DNA of 64,000 nt from Epiperipatus broadwayi (taxonomy: Eukaryota; Onychophora; Udeonychophora; Euonychophora; Peripatidae): NCBI GenBank assembly GCA_028023455.1, contig JAQFVV010006203.1, positions 8,338,821 through 8,402,820 of the forward strand, written 5' to 3'. A program made the translations under genes and the position numbers. Under the pieces are notes generated by a model. It worked only from the letters and a program-made list of their open reading frames with translations. It was not told the origin of the DNA and ran no database searches. Below are positions 39,330 to 49,624 of the stretch, one piece after another; the first letter of the stretch is position 1; each line of letters begins with the position of its first letter.

Positions 39330-39863
39330 TTATGCAAATGGTATTTTCCTAGTCTTGCAAATTACTGGTATTGCATTTTCTTTTAATTCTAGCTGAACTG
39401 GCTTTGTTTTCATTTGTCCTAAATTTTTAGTGACAAGTGATGGGAATTTAATCTGCATTTTGTTTTCGATTTTAATTTTCTTTATTATATTAATCCTAAT
39501 TCCCAAAGAATGAAACCAGTTTCTGCCCACTAAGGATTTTAACTTTTTATTTAATATATATAATGGTAAAACTCCTTTGTTTGAATTCAAACTGACCTTG
39601 ACCATAACCTTTCCGATAATTTTGACTTTATTTCCATTAACGTCTGTTGTGCGTACTTCGGTATTCACTATTTTTTTAGACTTATTTTTAAAAATAGATT
39701 TCCAATCCTTTAGAGACATTAGGGAAACATTGGAGCCACTATCAATTTCCATTTCACAACATTTTCCTTCGATGCACACAGTTTGATTAAAATCTGATTC
39801 TGAATTTTTCAGTGTTTTGATCTCGTATCGATCTTTTGAGTTGTTTTTTCCAGAATCTCTCAC
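39330..39863 (-). pseudogene. Gypsy retropepsin plus start of reverse transcriptase
   Basis: Aspartic protease with active-site MEIDSGSNVSLMS (the family DT/SG motif) near residue 37 of the frame and a downstream LVGRNWFHSLGI, which matches the ILG..WL segment closing the protease-RT linker. The frame then runs into VQLELKENAIPVICKTRKIP, the entry of the Gypsy RT (L.L.....P...K.R..P.A), where the element is cut. In frame with gag upstream across a single TGA at about 39873, which might be mutation or a gag-pol readthrough stop. Confidence 0.8.
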
Positions 39864-39872
39864 TAGGATTCC

Positions 39873-40545
39873 TCATGTTTCAGACAGTTGTTTACAATTG
39901 CATACAACATGTCTGGTTTTTTTGCAGTGGAAACATACGCGGTTATAGCTACAATCCTCATCTTGTTCAGGATTTTTCTGAATCGAACGAAGGATACAAG
40001 GTGATGCATTATTCCTAAATTCTTTTGCCTGCTCTACTATGAGTTTGTGAGCTATTCCCTTTTTAATGGCGTCTTTATATGTAATGTTTAATTTTTCATG
40101 AAAATTTATGTCATATAATCTGAATAGCAACTGTTCAAGGAGTGCTTCTTCTAAAAATTTGCCATAAACAAAATTTTTAGCTAATTCACGCAGGGCCGAA
40201 TCATATTCCTTGAAGGTTTCATTTTTTGCTTGATGTCATAAACAAAAATGTAATCTAGCAATGTGCTTACACGGTAGCAGGCAGAACTCTGAAGTTAATC
40301 TTTCAACCACATTGTCATATTGTAAAGTTTCTGCTTCAACAGGTTCACATAACTGGTTAGCTACTTCTAAAACCTTGATTCCTGTGAAACCTAGAAGTGT
40401 GGCAATTTTAATGTCATTTTGCTTAACACTGTTAATCAAAAGTGTTTTTCAACCAGTTTTACATATAATGGCCATTTACCGGGATTTTCAACATCAAATT
40501 CTTCTATTCATAGTTGTATAATGGTGGCCACTTTTTTCGTTCCAA
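39873..40545 (-). pseudogene. Gypsy gag with CCHC zinc knuckle
   Basis: The frame from about 40545 contains FDVENPGKWP near its start, then ATLLGFTGIKVLEVANQL (capsid-like) and ETFKEYDSALRELAKNF, typical of gag in this group. It ends in VCFHCKKTRHVVCNCKQL, a CX2CX4HX4C nucleic-acid-binding knuckle. It is interrupted by at least one stop near 40236 and a frameshift near 40440. Otherwise it shares the frame of the protease, consistent with a single gag-pol reading frame. Confidence 0.75.
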
Positions 40546-40591
40546 AACTGTTTTTCAGAGATCCTGTTCAACTGCACCAATTTGACATGTA

Positions 40592-40834
40592 TGTGTCAAC
40601 TTAATATAATTCTCCAACAGATTTGATAACAAAAAGTAGATTCATTAACAACTTTAACACAAATAAAAATGCATAGCTATAAGTTATACTCTAAGACAGT
40701 TTTTCTGACTAAAACTCTTCTATATTAGACAGAACGTTCCACCCTTCATTCCACCCTTCACGTTCTTGATTGTTTAACTTATAAATAATAATGGCAGGTG
40801 ACATTACACTATAATAATGTCAGGTGACATTACA
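40592..40834 (-). repeat. 5' LTR of the Gypsy remnant (about 243 bp)
   Basis: On minus it starts TGTAATGTCACCTGACATTA and ends near GTTGACACA, giving TG...CA ends. The first 50 bases contain two copies of AATGTCACCTG, each with an inverted TGTCA-CC-TGACA or close variant. Downstream TTGGTGCAGTTGAACAGG (about 40580-40563) may be the primer-binding site but is offset by roughly a dozen bases. Confidence 0.8.
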
Positions 40835-42221
40835 TAAATAGAAAAAAATAAAAATAATAATTAAAGATTCTATCTTTTCAGCAATATCCTCACAAGAACT
40901 TATACTGGATTCGATTTAAAGAACTTGGTATAGGATAAAATCCACATTTTTAAACGATTTAATAAGCTTATTAGAAGAAATTTCTAATATTTATTAAAGA
41001 AATGTAATTTCTAAATTACTTAATTTGAATAGAATTTTTGTATTCTATGAAGATCGTTTTAGTTGGAGTTCTAAATATAAAGATCGTTTTTAAAAAGAAC
41101 TTTTGACAAAAACTTCAAATAAATTAAATTAATGGACTTTACAGTATAAGAAAAATGCAAAGTGAATGGAACACCAGTTTTACTGTAGGATATATAAAAT
41201 GCACTTGTCTAGTCAAATATATATATATATGTGTGTGTGAATAACAACTTCTGCCCAATTCTTTTAAAATTATATCTAAGCTACATCTTCGAAATGGAAT
41301 TATAATTGTTAATAAAAGATCTCGGATAAAAAAAAAGATGCTATCTATATGCAAGGAGGAAACTAAACATCAACTTGAGATCTCATATTATCTTCTTCAT
41401 TGCATAACAACTAAAGAATTAAGAATTGTATTTTCAAAGGATTTTCATTTGCGAATTTCAGGAATATCTAGGACTATTGCATTAACTTTTATAAATATCA
41501 TTTAATTTTTAAAAATTATAATTGGTGAACGTTAATCTCATTTCCTGTTTCATTGAATTCATTTCATTAAAGAAATGAATAAGAAGAGAAGATTAATAAT
41601 TTAAAATATTATATATATATATTTAACTGTTAAATAAAAAAATGTGTGGTTTATATTTAGAATAATAATATATATTTGAGTTTGTGTGGCAATATTACCG
41701 TAGAATATCTGACTTTATTATATATTTAATAAAAATTTAGATATGGGACAAAAAATATTAATATAGGAAATGTTTATAAATATAAAAGAGAGAGAGTGAA
41801 CTTAGAGGTAAGAAATTAAATTATTCTTTAATTTACATTTTTTTTATGACATGACACTACTTTGTTTGTACTAATTCAAATAGTCTAATAACTATTGTTT
41901 ATTATAGTTGGACAAATGATTAACATTGGTATGAAATATATTTATATTTTTTTATAATTAATAATCGTAATTACATAGAATCATTTTAACGGATAAAAAC
42001 ATTATATACAAATAATTAGATTGTTATTTGTATAATCTAATTATATAATAGTTTTAATGTAACAGGTTTAATATTTAGAAATATATATTTTATATAAATT
42101 ATAAAATCATATAGTGTTTTAAATTAAAAAATATATCTACCGTGGGTAAATAGAATATATTTATATTTAAAATATAAGATAGTAGATATATAAATAATTC
42201 TTATATATATATATATTTATA
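40835..42221. other. AT-rich intronic sequence
   Basis: No gene. Contains small TA/GT runs at 41220-41240 and 41610-41625. Confidence 0.45.
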
Positions 42222-43075
42222 TGTAAATAAGCATTTATTTTTTATATAGCGCTATGTTTGCAATTGTATTACATTCAAATATCAGCCTTTCACGCTAATT
42301 GTGCATGCACTTTCTGCGAGTGTTAATAATAAATGAATACTTTCCCCTCCAATACAAGATATAATATTTATGCGGGAATAAAATTAATCCACTTATTCCT
42401 ACAACTCAAATGCTTATATATGAGCAAATCTGAAGTACTGGTAAGGAAAACATGAGGATAGACCACTCACTTTAAATTACTATTTACGATGTCTGAATGA
42501 ATGGCATCAGTGAAATTGTCTAGAATTTACTAAATGTCACTCTAACTGAAACTTAATCATATGTAAATAAGCATTTATTTTTTATATAGTGCTATGTTTA
42601 AAATTGTATTACATTCAAATATCAGTGGATTCATTTTATTCCTGCATAAATAATATATCTTGTATTGGAGGGGGAAATATTCATTTATTATTAACACTCA
42701 CAGAAAGTGCATGCACAATTAGCTTGAAATGCTGATATTTGAATGTAATACAATTGTAAACATAGTGCTATATAAAAAATAAATGCTTATTTACATTTGA
42801 TTAAGTTTCAGTTAGAGTGACGTTTAGTAAATTCTAGACAATTTCACCAACATCATTCATTCAGACATCATAAATAGTAATTTAATGTGAGTGGTCTATC
42901 CTCACACTTTTCTTGCCAGTACTTCAGATTTGCTCATATATAAGCATTTGAGTTGTAGGAATAAGTGGATTCATTTTATTCCTGCATAAATACTATATCT
43001 TGTATTGGAGGGGAAAGTATTCATTTATTATTAACACTCGCAGAAAGCACATGCACAAAGGCTGATATTTGAAAG
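42222..43075. repeat. H repeat: multi-copy fold-back array
   Basis: The segment TATGTAAATAAGCATTTATT...CAATACAAGATAT recurs four times here in alternating orientations: 42222-42365, 42560-42690 as a fold-back, 42690-42800 inverted, and 42965-43075 inverted. The unique middle (ATGTCTGAATGAATGGCAT) is also mirrored at 42490-42540 and 42830-42880. The whole is a large imperfect palindrome centred near 42640. A further fragment is at 31548-31700. No ORF; probably a foldback or MITE-type element duplicated in inverted orientation. Confidence 0.8.
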
Positions 43076-43089
43076 TAATATATATATAT

Positions 43090-43250
43090 ATATAATACAT
43101 ATTTTGCGGGTTCTACCTTTTATAACTCTGTGGATGGCTTGTGTGACCAAGTCGAAACGTCAGTATATTAATATTAAAAGTTTTTAACACGGATGAACCC
43201 GCAAAATATGTATTTTATATATTTAACCCATGAAAATCTTCGTTTTAACA
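43090..43250. repeat. M repeat copy 1 (GCGGGTT inverted repeat)
   Basis: ATACATATTTTGCGGGTTC at the left and its complement, GAACCCGCAAAATATGTATT, at the right. Between them is CTTGTGTGACCAAGTCGAAA followed by CGTC. Shares sequence and structure with 44157-44372. Confidence 0.75.
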
Positions 43251-43735
43251 TATATATATAATTTATTTGTTTGTTAAATAAATAATTATTATGTTTTATA
43301 TTAAACTAAATGAAGTCTTTAATTTATTTTATTAACATATTTGATTTTATAAAATAAGATCAAACATTTAATATAATAATCTTTATTGATTATTATATTA
43401 ATTTCATGAAACCCATTTTAAAGAGTTAATGAGATTTATTATTATTACTCTAGTATATTGATAGGAACCACTGAAGAGAGTCAATTGTTAAACTTCCCTA
43501 AGTTTGAAATCTGAGCATAATGGTTAAATCAATTAAGATAAAAATTGATTTGATGTGGTTTAGATATCATAATTTATTAATAATAAATTATTTATTTGGA
43601 ATAGGTATAGTTTTATATTAAAATTAAATCTCATCATTCATGGCATCCTATATGAAGACCTTAAATTTGACTACAGTGAGGTGCAACTGCTTTAACTTAT
43701 CTAATTGAGAAGGTGCATACTGTTACAATATATAT
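43251..43735. other. AT-rich intronic sequence
   Basis: Nothing recognised. Confidence 0.45.
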
Positions 43736-44155
43736 AACATCATCAACATAATCAACCATTATCAATCCACTGCAGGATAAAGGTCTCTCCAAGTTAAATC
43801 AATCTCTGATCTTTAGCTTCTCTTCTCCACATCACACTTTTTTATTTCACCCATCCATCTCACATATGGTTTCTTTCTGAGTCTTTTACAATCTCTTGGA
43901 ATACAGTTTAAGATTTCAATTGTCCATCTATTATTATCTCTCTTAGCAATACGTCCAGCCCAACTCCACTTCAGTCTTTTAATTTTTTTCAATGAGGTAA
44001 GTAACAACTGTTTGCTCTCCTACCCATATATTGCATTTCCAATCTCTTCTTGTTACTCCCAACATGCATCTTTCTATACTTTTTTAAGTGGTCTGAAGTT
44101 TCTATATTGCCCTTCTATTAAGTGTCCAAGTCTCAGATCCATAAGTAAGAACTGG
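43736..44155 (-). pseudogene. LINE ORF2 C-terminal fragment (RTE/Jockey-like tail)
   Basis: Minus frames contain LKWSWAGRIAKRDNNRWTIE and CIPRDCKRLRKKPYVRWMGEI. They match the conserved end of many non-LTR retrotransposon proteins (W.GH.AR..D.RW...L...P...KR..GRP..RW.D.I). Just upstream, a weaker YQFLLTDLRLGHLIEGQYRN stretch continues the match. After the stop the tail contains CATCATC-like text and CTTTATCCTGCAGTGGAT, typical of the 3' region of such elements. 5'-truncated, with one or more frameshifts. Confidence 0.75.
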
Positions 44156-44156
44156 T

Positions 44157-44372
44157 ATATATCTAAAACATATTTTGCAGATTCATCCATGTTAAAAAAT
44201 TTAAATATTGATGTACTGACATTTCGACTTGATCACATAAGTCATCCACTAGGTGATAAAAGGTAGAAAGATGGCTGTAGATGTGAAACATATGGTATAT
44301 CAATATTTAAATTGTTTTAACATGGATGAACCCGCAAAATATGTCTTTTATATATGCAACCCGTGAAAATCT
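44157..44372. repeat. M repeat copy 2
   Basis: AACATATTTTGCAGATTCAT at the left and ATGAACCCGCAAAATATGTC at the right, with CATTTCGACTTGATCACATA in the middle. It is the same element as 43090-43250 but with its core inverted relative to the ends. Next to the LINE end. Confidence 0.7.
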
Positions 44373-44375
44373 TCA

Positions 44376-44380
44376 TATCA

Positions 44381-44424
<44 letters not shown>

Positions 44425-44425
44425 A
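44376..44425. repeat. (TA)n(TG)n microsatellite
   Basis: TA run followed by a TG run of about 22 bases. Confidence 0.9.
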
Positions 44426-46888
44426 CAAAAATTATGAATGGGTTTTAAGAAATACTGTGTGATAGTTATAATGAAAAGATTTTTTCCATAATCTGCATAA
44501 AATAGATAAGGTTGTTACAAGTCAAAACAAACAGATCTTTTTTTTATATAGATCCAATCAATTTTAACTTAGATCTAATATTTTCATAAAATCTGTTGCA
44601 ATAATTTCTAAAATAATGAAGATGATTATGCATTCTTTATAATTGTTTCCTGTATTATTTTTTTATTAGTATTTTTACTAAACACAGATGATAATGTTGT
44701 ATTTATATATTGGACTATTTTCATCACTCAATATAAGTATTGAATGTCTTTTAGAAAAAAATAACTTTATTTAAACATTCCAAATACATTCAACTGTTAG
44801 TAATAGTTTTATCGGATAACCTATATGCACAATGTTTCAAGAGTTATTATTCTCCTCTCTTCTTCAGGTATGACCAGTGACAATACTAGCCTGAGAATCA
44901 ACCTGGATCCTCAGATTCTTGAATTTTAAGGTAATACTCTAAATAACTGAGCCATCCTGCCAATGGTGAAAGTCAGTAGAAAATTTCAAATACTTATCTA
45001 TGAGGTTCCTCCTGATTTCTCCACTTTTTCCTAAGAGCAAAGTTGGTTAATGATTTCCATACACTATGTATAGTCATACTAGATTGACATATGGGATTGT
45101 TTGGTATTGTCATGTCAGCAGCTTCTTTAATTTTTCTTCTTTGTACCTTTTTTCTCTATCCAATATTTTTGAATTTTCACAATTGAACATATGTTCATTG
45201 GTACATATATGTGTGTGATACCTTAAAAACATCTATTTTGTCTCTTCTAATCATCAGATTGTGATCTTGCAAGCACCTTTAAATTGGATGACTAGTCTCA
45301 CAAATACACATTCTTGCACATTCACATGGTATTTCATAGATGCAGTTTTTTTCTTTTCAGCATTTCAAGTTTAAGTTTTGTAGATGTTAGAATTCCTCAT
45401 AATGTGATATGATTGGAAAGCTTCTCTGATGTTATACTGATACTAGTGTTTCTTTGATTTGTCTGCTATTTTTGGTATTATAACAATCCGGATCAGGTAG
45501 ACTTACGTAAACTGCATTACAGGGCGCCATCTAGGCATTTGAACCTAGAAAAATTTATAAAGTAGGCAGATACGTAAGTAAAAAAAAAAAATATTTTTTT
45601 TTCTTGATTCCGGTCGTTAGCCCAAGTCACTAGCTCAGTGAGTAGCAGAGATAATAAAATATAAATTTTATATCTTAAATATAAGAGAATAAAAACCACT
45701 GCCAGAAATTAACACATAAAAAATATTTATTTACCACATATAAAATCATTCTAAATTCGAGGAATAGGTTTAACATTTTTTAGATTTTTAGATTACTCTT
45801 TAATTGTACATTTACATAAATTTCAATGAGTTTAATATTTTATTTAGATGGTCAAGTATGAATAGACTACATAGATTTGCATCTGAAAATAAAACATTCT
45901 ATCCCTATTTAACCTTAGGCTAAAATTCGCAGTCAAACTGGCATCAATCCATCTGATACATTTATGTATTCAATGTAGCATGAAAATACAACAGCACAAA
46001 TATACTATACTGTCAGGAATGGACATCTGAACAGTATAGTTAGAGAAAACATTGACTCTTGTCCAATACAGGAATATGATGTCTGTATAGCAAGAAGAAC
46101 AATAAAATAAAAACTCCATAGGAAGGGACCGCGATCCTTTTTGCCGACTTACAATCCCATCCATAGGCAAAGGGTTGGTGTGGTGTATACAGCGATTCTG
46201 CACATAGCGAAACTCATACTACATCTACTAATTACACAAATATATCCAATCCATTGACCCAATTCAACAACGACACAAATAACCTAAGATTACCCTCCCC
46301 TAATATAACTTTACAAATCTATATAGCCATTCACGCCCGACTTAAATTTAACATTTAAATACGTTTGCACAAATGAATTTTATAAAATTTGTTTTAAAAT
46401 GTTGAATACAGATCAGCTGCACAGATTCCACGGTCAAAAACATTCCAAATTAAACACAACCAATCAAAATACAAAGTCATCGATAAACGTCACTTGCATA
46501 GGGAATATACAAATCCCATTAGCATTCATCGTAAGATGCTTGCAGTGATATTGTTGACATATATTCTAATCAAATGTGAAAACCACAACATTATCAACCG
46601 CTAACGAATCTATGCAACGTCTATACCCAACCTTAAATTTCCTCATTTAAAATTTAAACAATAAATATTAATACAAATAAATAATAAATGGAAATGATTT
46701 TTTTATCAAACGCAAACATATATAAAATTACACATTATCAATTGAGTTGACACATAAGTCAGAGAAAAGTTCTTTTTATAAAATTTAAATTAACTTATCA
46801 ATCTTTAAAGTTCTTAATTAATATTATGATTTTAACAATTGTTCAGTTCTATTGCTTACGGTAGAAGAGTCCCTGTTCCCGTTGGCAA

Positions 46889-46998
46889 TTCCCACGGAGA
46901 CTTTCCTGGAAGACCGGTCTGATATTTTGGAGGTAGCATTAGCTGGTTCTGTTCTGGTATCACAGTCTTTGCATTTTTAAAATAAGTGAGTGAGGACG
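46889..46998 (-). CDS. Hypothetical first exon within R copy 3
   Basis: The frame AKTVIPEQNQLMLPPKYQTG continues to SPWELPTGTGTLL and reaches a GTAAG donor-like site near 46862. It is the counterpart of 5477-5586. The in-frame ATG of copies 1 and 2 is replaced here by a small shift (ATGCAAAG), though the frame itself stays open further upstream. Conservation of NQL, PP, QTGL, WEL and TLL against many silent changes is the only evidence of coding. Exact ends are approximate. Confidence 0.25.
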
Positions 46999-47044
46999 AC
47001 AAGTGCGTCTTGTCGCTCGACTCACCAAAATCAAGTTGGAAAAA

Positions 47045-47079
47045 CTGACTGGAACTCAATATTTTTTCTTTTTATAGTC
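47045..47079 (-). promoter_or_regulatory. TATA box and initiator of R copy 3
   Basis: ACTATAAAAAG (47079-47069) followed about 25 bases later by TCAGT (47049-47045), the arthropod-type initiator. Spacing is right for a core promoter. Confidence 0.45.
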
Positions 47080-49624
47080 CTCCTATGGATTCCATGACCA
47101 ATAACGTCACTGTTCTGTTTTTTCGTTATGGTCCGGGCCTTTATTTGCTTCCATTGGTCAAGCTAAAATCTCTTTCTTCTCTTATCTAATTTTTCATCTG
47201 ACTTTTTAATTAAACAGCTTTTAGATAATTAATAAACAATCATTTCCATTTATAGATTACAGGAATTAATTAATACCTGTTTTTATTTTAACTTACGTTA
47301 TTTTTTTATTAAAATATTTTTATATTTCAATCTTGTATTTTTTTATTAAAAAAAAATACGTTCAAATACTTTTTTTTTTTTGATTATGGAAAAAATATTT
47401 TTAAAGTTTAGCATCTGTGCGAATATATACGTTTAACAAACATTTTAATTTTAGCGTTTAGTTTTTTTTCTTTTTAATACACTTATTTTTATATGCGAAC
47501 TTAAAAGTTTTTATTTTAAATTAATGTAACGACATATTTATATATCGTTACAGTATATATGGGTACATTAGAATATCAATAATTGTTTTTATGGTTCTTT
47601 TGTTGTCAATTTAAGGTTTTCTTAATAACAGCTGATAGATAACTATTTTTCATAAGAGTTTGTTCTATGTCGATCTTTTTTCTCAAATCACTGTTTTCTG
47701 AACAAACTTCTTTTACTCTGTTCCATAGTGATAATATAACTGCATGTTTTGTGTTTTTGATGTGATTGGATGTGTAGGTTAAGTATTTTCTTGTATGGTG
47801 GGTTTTTGGTAAACCGTAGTTTTGATTTTGTCATGAAGTCGTCTTGTCACAAGAACATTTAAGAATACCAGTTTTTGTTCTTGTTCTGATTCTACTGTGA
47901 ATTTAATTGAAGGAAATATGTTGTTGATATATTTCTAAAAAGTTTTTAGCAATGCTTGCTCGTGTGACTATACAACAAATGTATCTTCTCCATAGTGGAG
48001 TCAAACTTTAAGTAGATATGGAGCAGTTTTTCTGGCCAAGTTTTCAAGTTCTTCCATGTAAATATTTCTAATCAGGGAAGACAATGGTGAGCTCATAGCC
48101 ATTCCTTGATTTTTTTGGAAGAATTAGAATTCTGAGTTATATTGAAAGTAGGCTTGATTTTATGCAGAATGTTAATAATTTGATTATACTATCAATAGAA
48201 AGAGTTGTTCTGGTTTGTAAGCTATTATCACCATTTAATCTTTTCTTTACAATAAACAATGCTTCATCACATGGTACATTTGTGAATAAGCTTTTCACAT
48301 CAAAGCTTACCAGTAAGTCAGTTCTTTCAATTTTCGTATTCTTGATTAATTCTACAAAGTGTCTAGAATCCCTAAATGTCAACAGACTAAGAACTTTAAT
48401 AAGAAATATTTACAAATTTTGGCAAGGTGAATTTCCAGAACTAACAATAGGTCTTAATGGAACATGATTCTTAAGGATTTTAGGTTGACCAGAAAGATAA
48501 GAAATTTTGATGAAATATGTTATTTTATTTTTTCTGAATCACTGAGGTACCTGTGATGCTTTCTGAGTAATGCTTGTAACTTTGTTTCTGTATTTGGTAT
48601 CGGATTTTTTGCCATTTTTCTGTATTGGCTTGCTGTGATGAGTTCTTGTATTTTGTTGTCATAATCAATTGTATCCATTACAACTATTGCATTGCCTTTG
48701 TCAGCAGGGAGAATAATTATAGATTTATCTACTTTCAGAGATTTAATTGCTTTCCTCTCACATAGGATATGTTTAAATTCAACTTTTGTTGCTTGTTAAG
48801 TGTTGCTTTTACTCTCCAGTGTAATTCTGCTGCTTCTTCTAAAGGTAACATTTGAATGACTTCCTCAGTTGCTGTTATTATATCTAATAAAGGGATATTA
48901 GATGGTGTTATGTCAAAGTTTAATTCTTAAAAAAAAAAAATAGAAATTTCAGTATCTGGTAAATGTTTAAAACTGAGATTTTTAACAGATGAAATGGGTA
49001 TACTGCTTGGTATATTATGATTTTTGATATGCTCGTGTAGGCTAGCAAGTTTTTCTTTTGGTATTCTTTTATTTTTTCCACGTAATGTAGATTTACGATT
49101 TTCTAACTGCTTGAGAAACTCTTGTGAAGTCTTCATCAATAAGTTTATTTTTTAGAAAATATTCTACATTATTAATGGAATGCAAGGTTTGATACCTTTC
49201 AGAATTTATTATTTCTATTAATAGAGCTTCATTTGTACTCAGAGTAATTTTCTCAGACCTCTGGGAGTGAATTAGAGGTTTTAGTTGCAAACGTTTAGAA
49301 ATTATCCCTTCAGATCTACTTTGGCCAGCTTTGAACATAATTTATCATAATGGCTAAAGTTTGATATAGTATCAGGTCTATACAAAATAGTGTTTTCCTG
49401 AACGTTTGTAATGATAGTGTTTTATTTGTATTTATATATTGGATATTTCCATTATCTAATATGAGTATTGAATGTCTTTAGAAAACTTTAACTTTATTTA
49501 AATATTCCAAATACATTCAACTGTTAGTAATAGCACAGAGGTTAGTATGTGCACAATGTTTCAAGAGATATTATTCTCCTCTCTTAGATTCTTGAATATT
49601 GAATTATGAGATAATGTTCTAACT

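Larger units (their letters stand above)
38729..40834 (-). mobile_element. Internally deleted Ty3/Gypsy LTR retrotransposon
   Basis: Order on minus: 5' LTR (40834-40592), gag with zinc knuckle, retropepsin, the first residues of RT, then directly the integrase C-terminal region, polypurine tract and a cut-off 3' LTR. The reverse transcriptase, RNase H and integrase catalytic core are missing through one deletion near 39330. It lies in the 24.6-kb intron, antisense to nothing else, on the same strand as the host gene. Confidence 0.85.
45481..47565 (-). repeat. R repeat, copy 3, nested in a Penelope-like element
   Basis: Inverted and more diverged copy of 2367-4500 and 4937-7078, beginning on minus at TGTAACGATATATAAATATG and ending at GGATTGTTATAA. 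Being clean-cut inside an otherwise contiguous PLE, it fixes the true ends of the R element at about 2.08 kb. It carries its own TATA box and short ORF. Near its 3' end it reads CCTAGATGGCGCCCTG, a CTCF-like motif. Confidence 0.85.
44690..49620 (-). pseudogene. Penelope-like element, minus copy, split by an R repeat
   Basis: Family P2. Going leftward from 49620: a partial terminal repeat (49620-49410) matching the 3' end at 44960-44690; an N-terminal region (MFKAGQSRSEGIISK, then LSFKHLPDTEISIF); RT motif A LVSFDVKSLFTNVP near 48310; a damaged catalytic site reading LHYGEDTFVV in place of YVDD near 48000; FLNVLVTRR; then the GIY-YIG region around 45420-45150. Between 47565 and 45481 a complete R repeat is inserted. 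The sequence on either side (AACAATTATTG and AAAAATAGCAGACAAA) is contiguous in the plus copy near 50850-50890, which proves nesting. Stops and frameshifts throughout. Confidence 0.85.
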
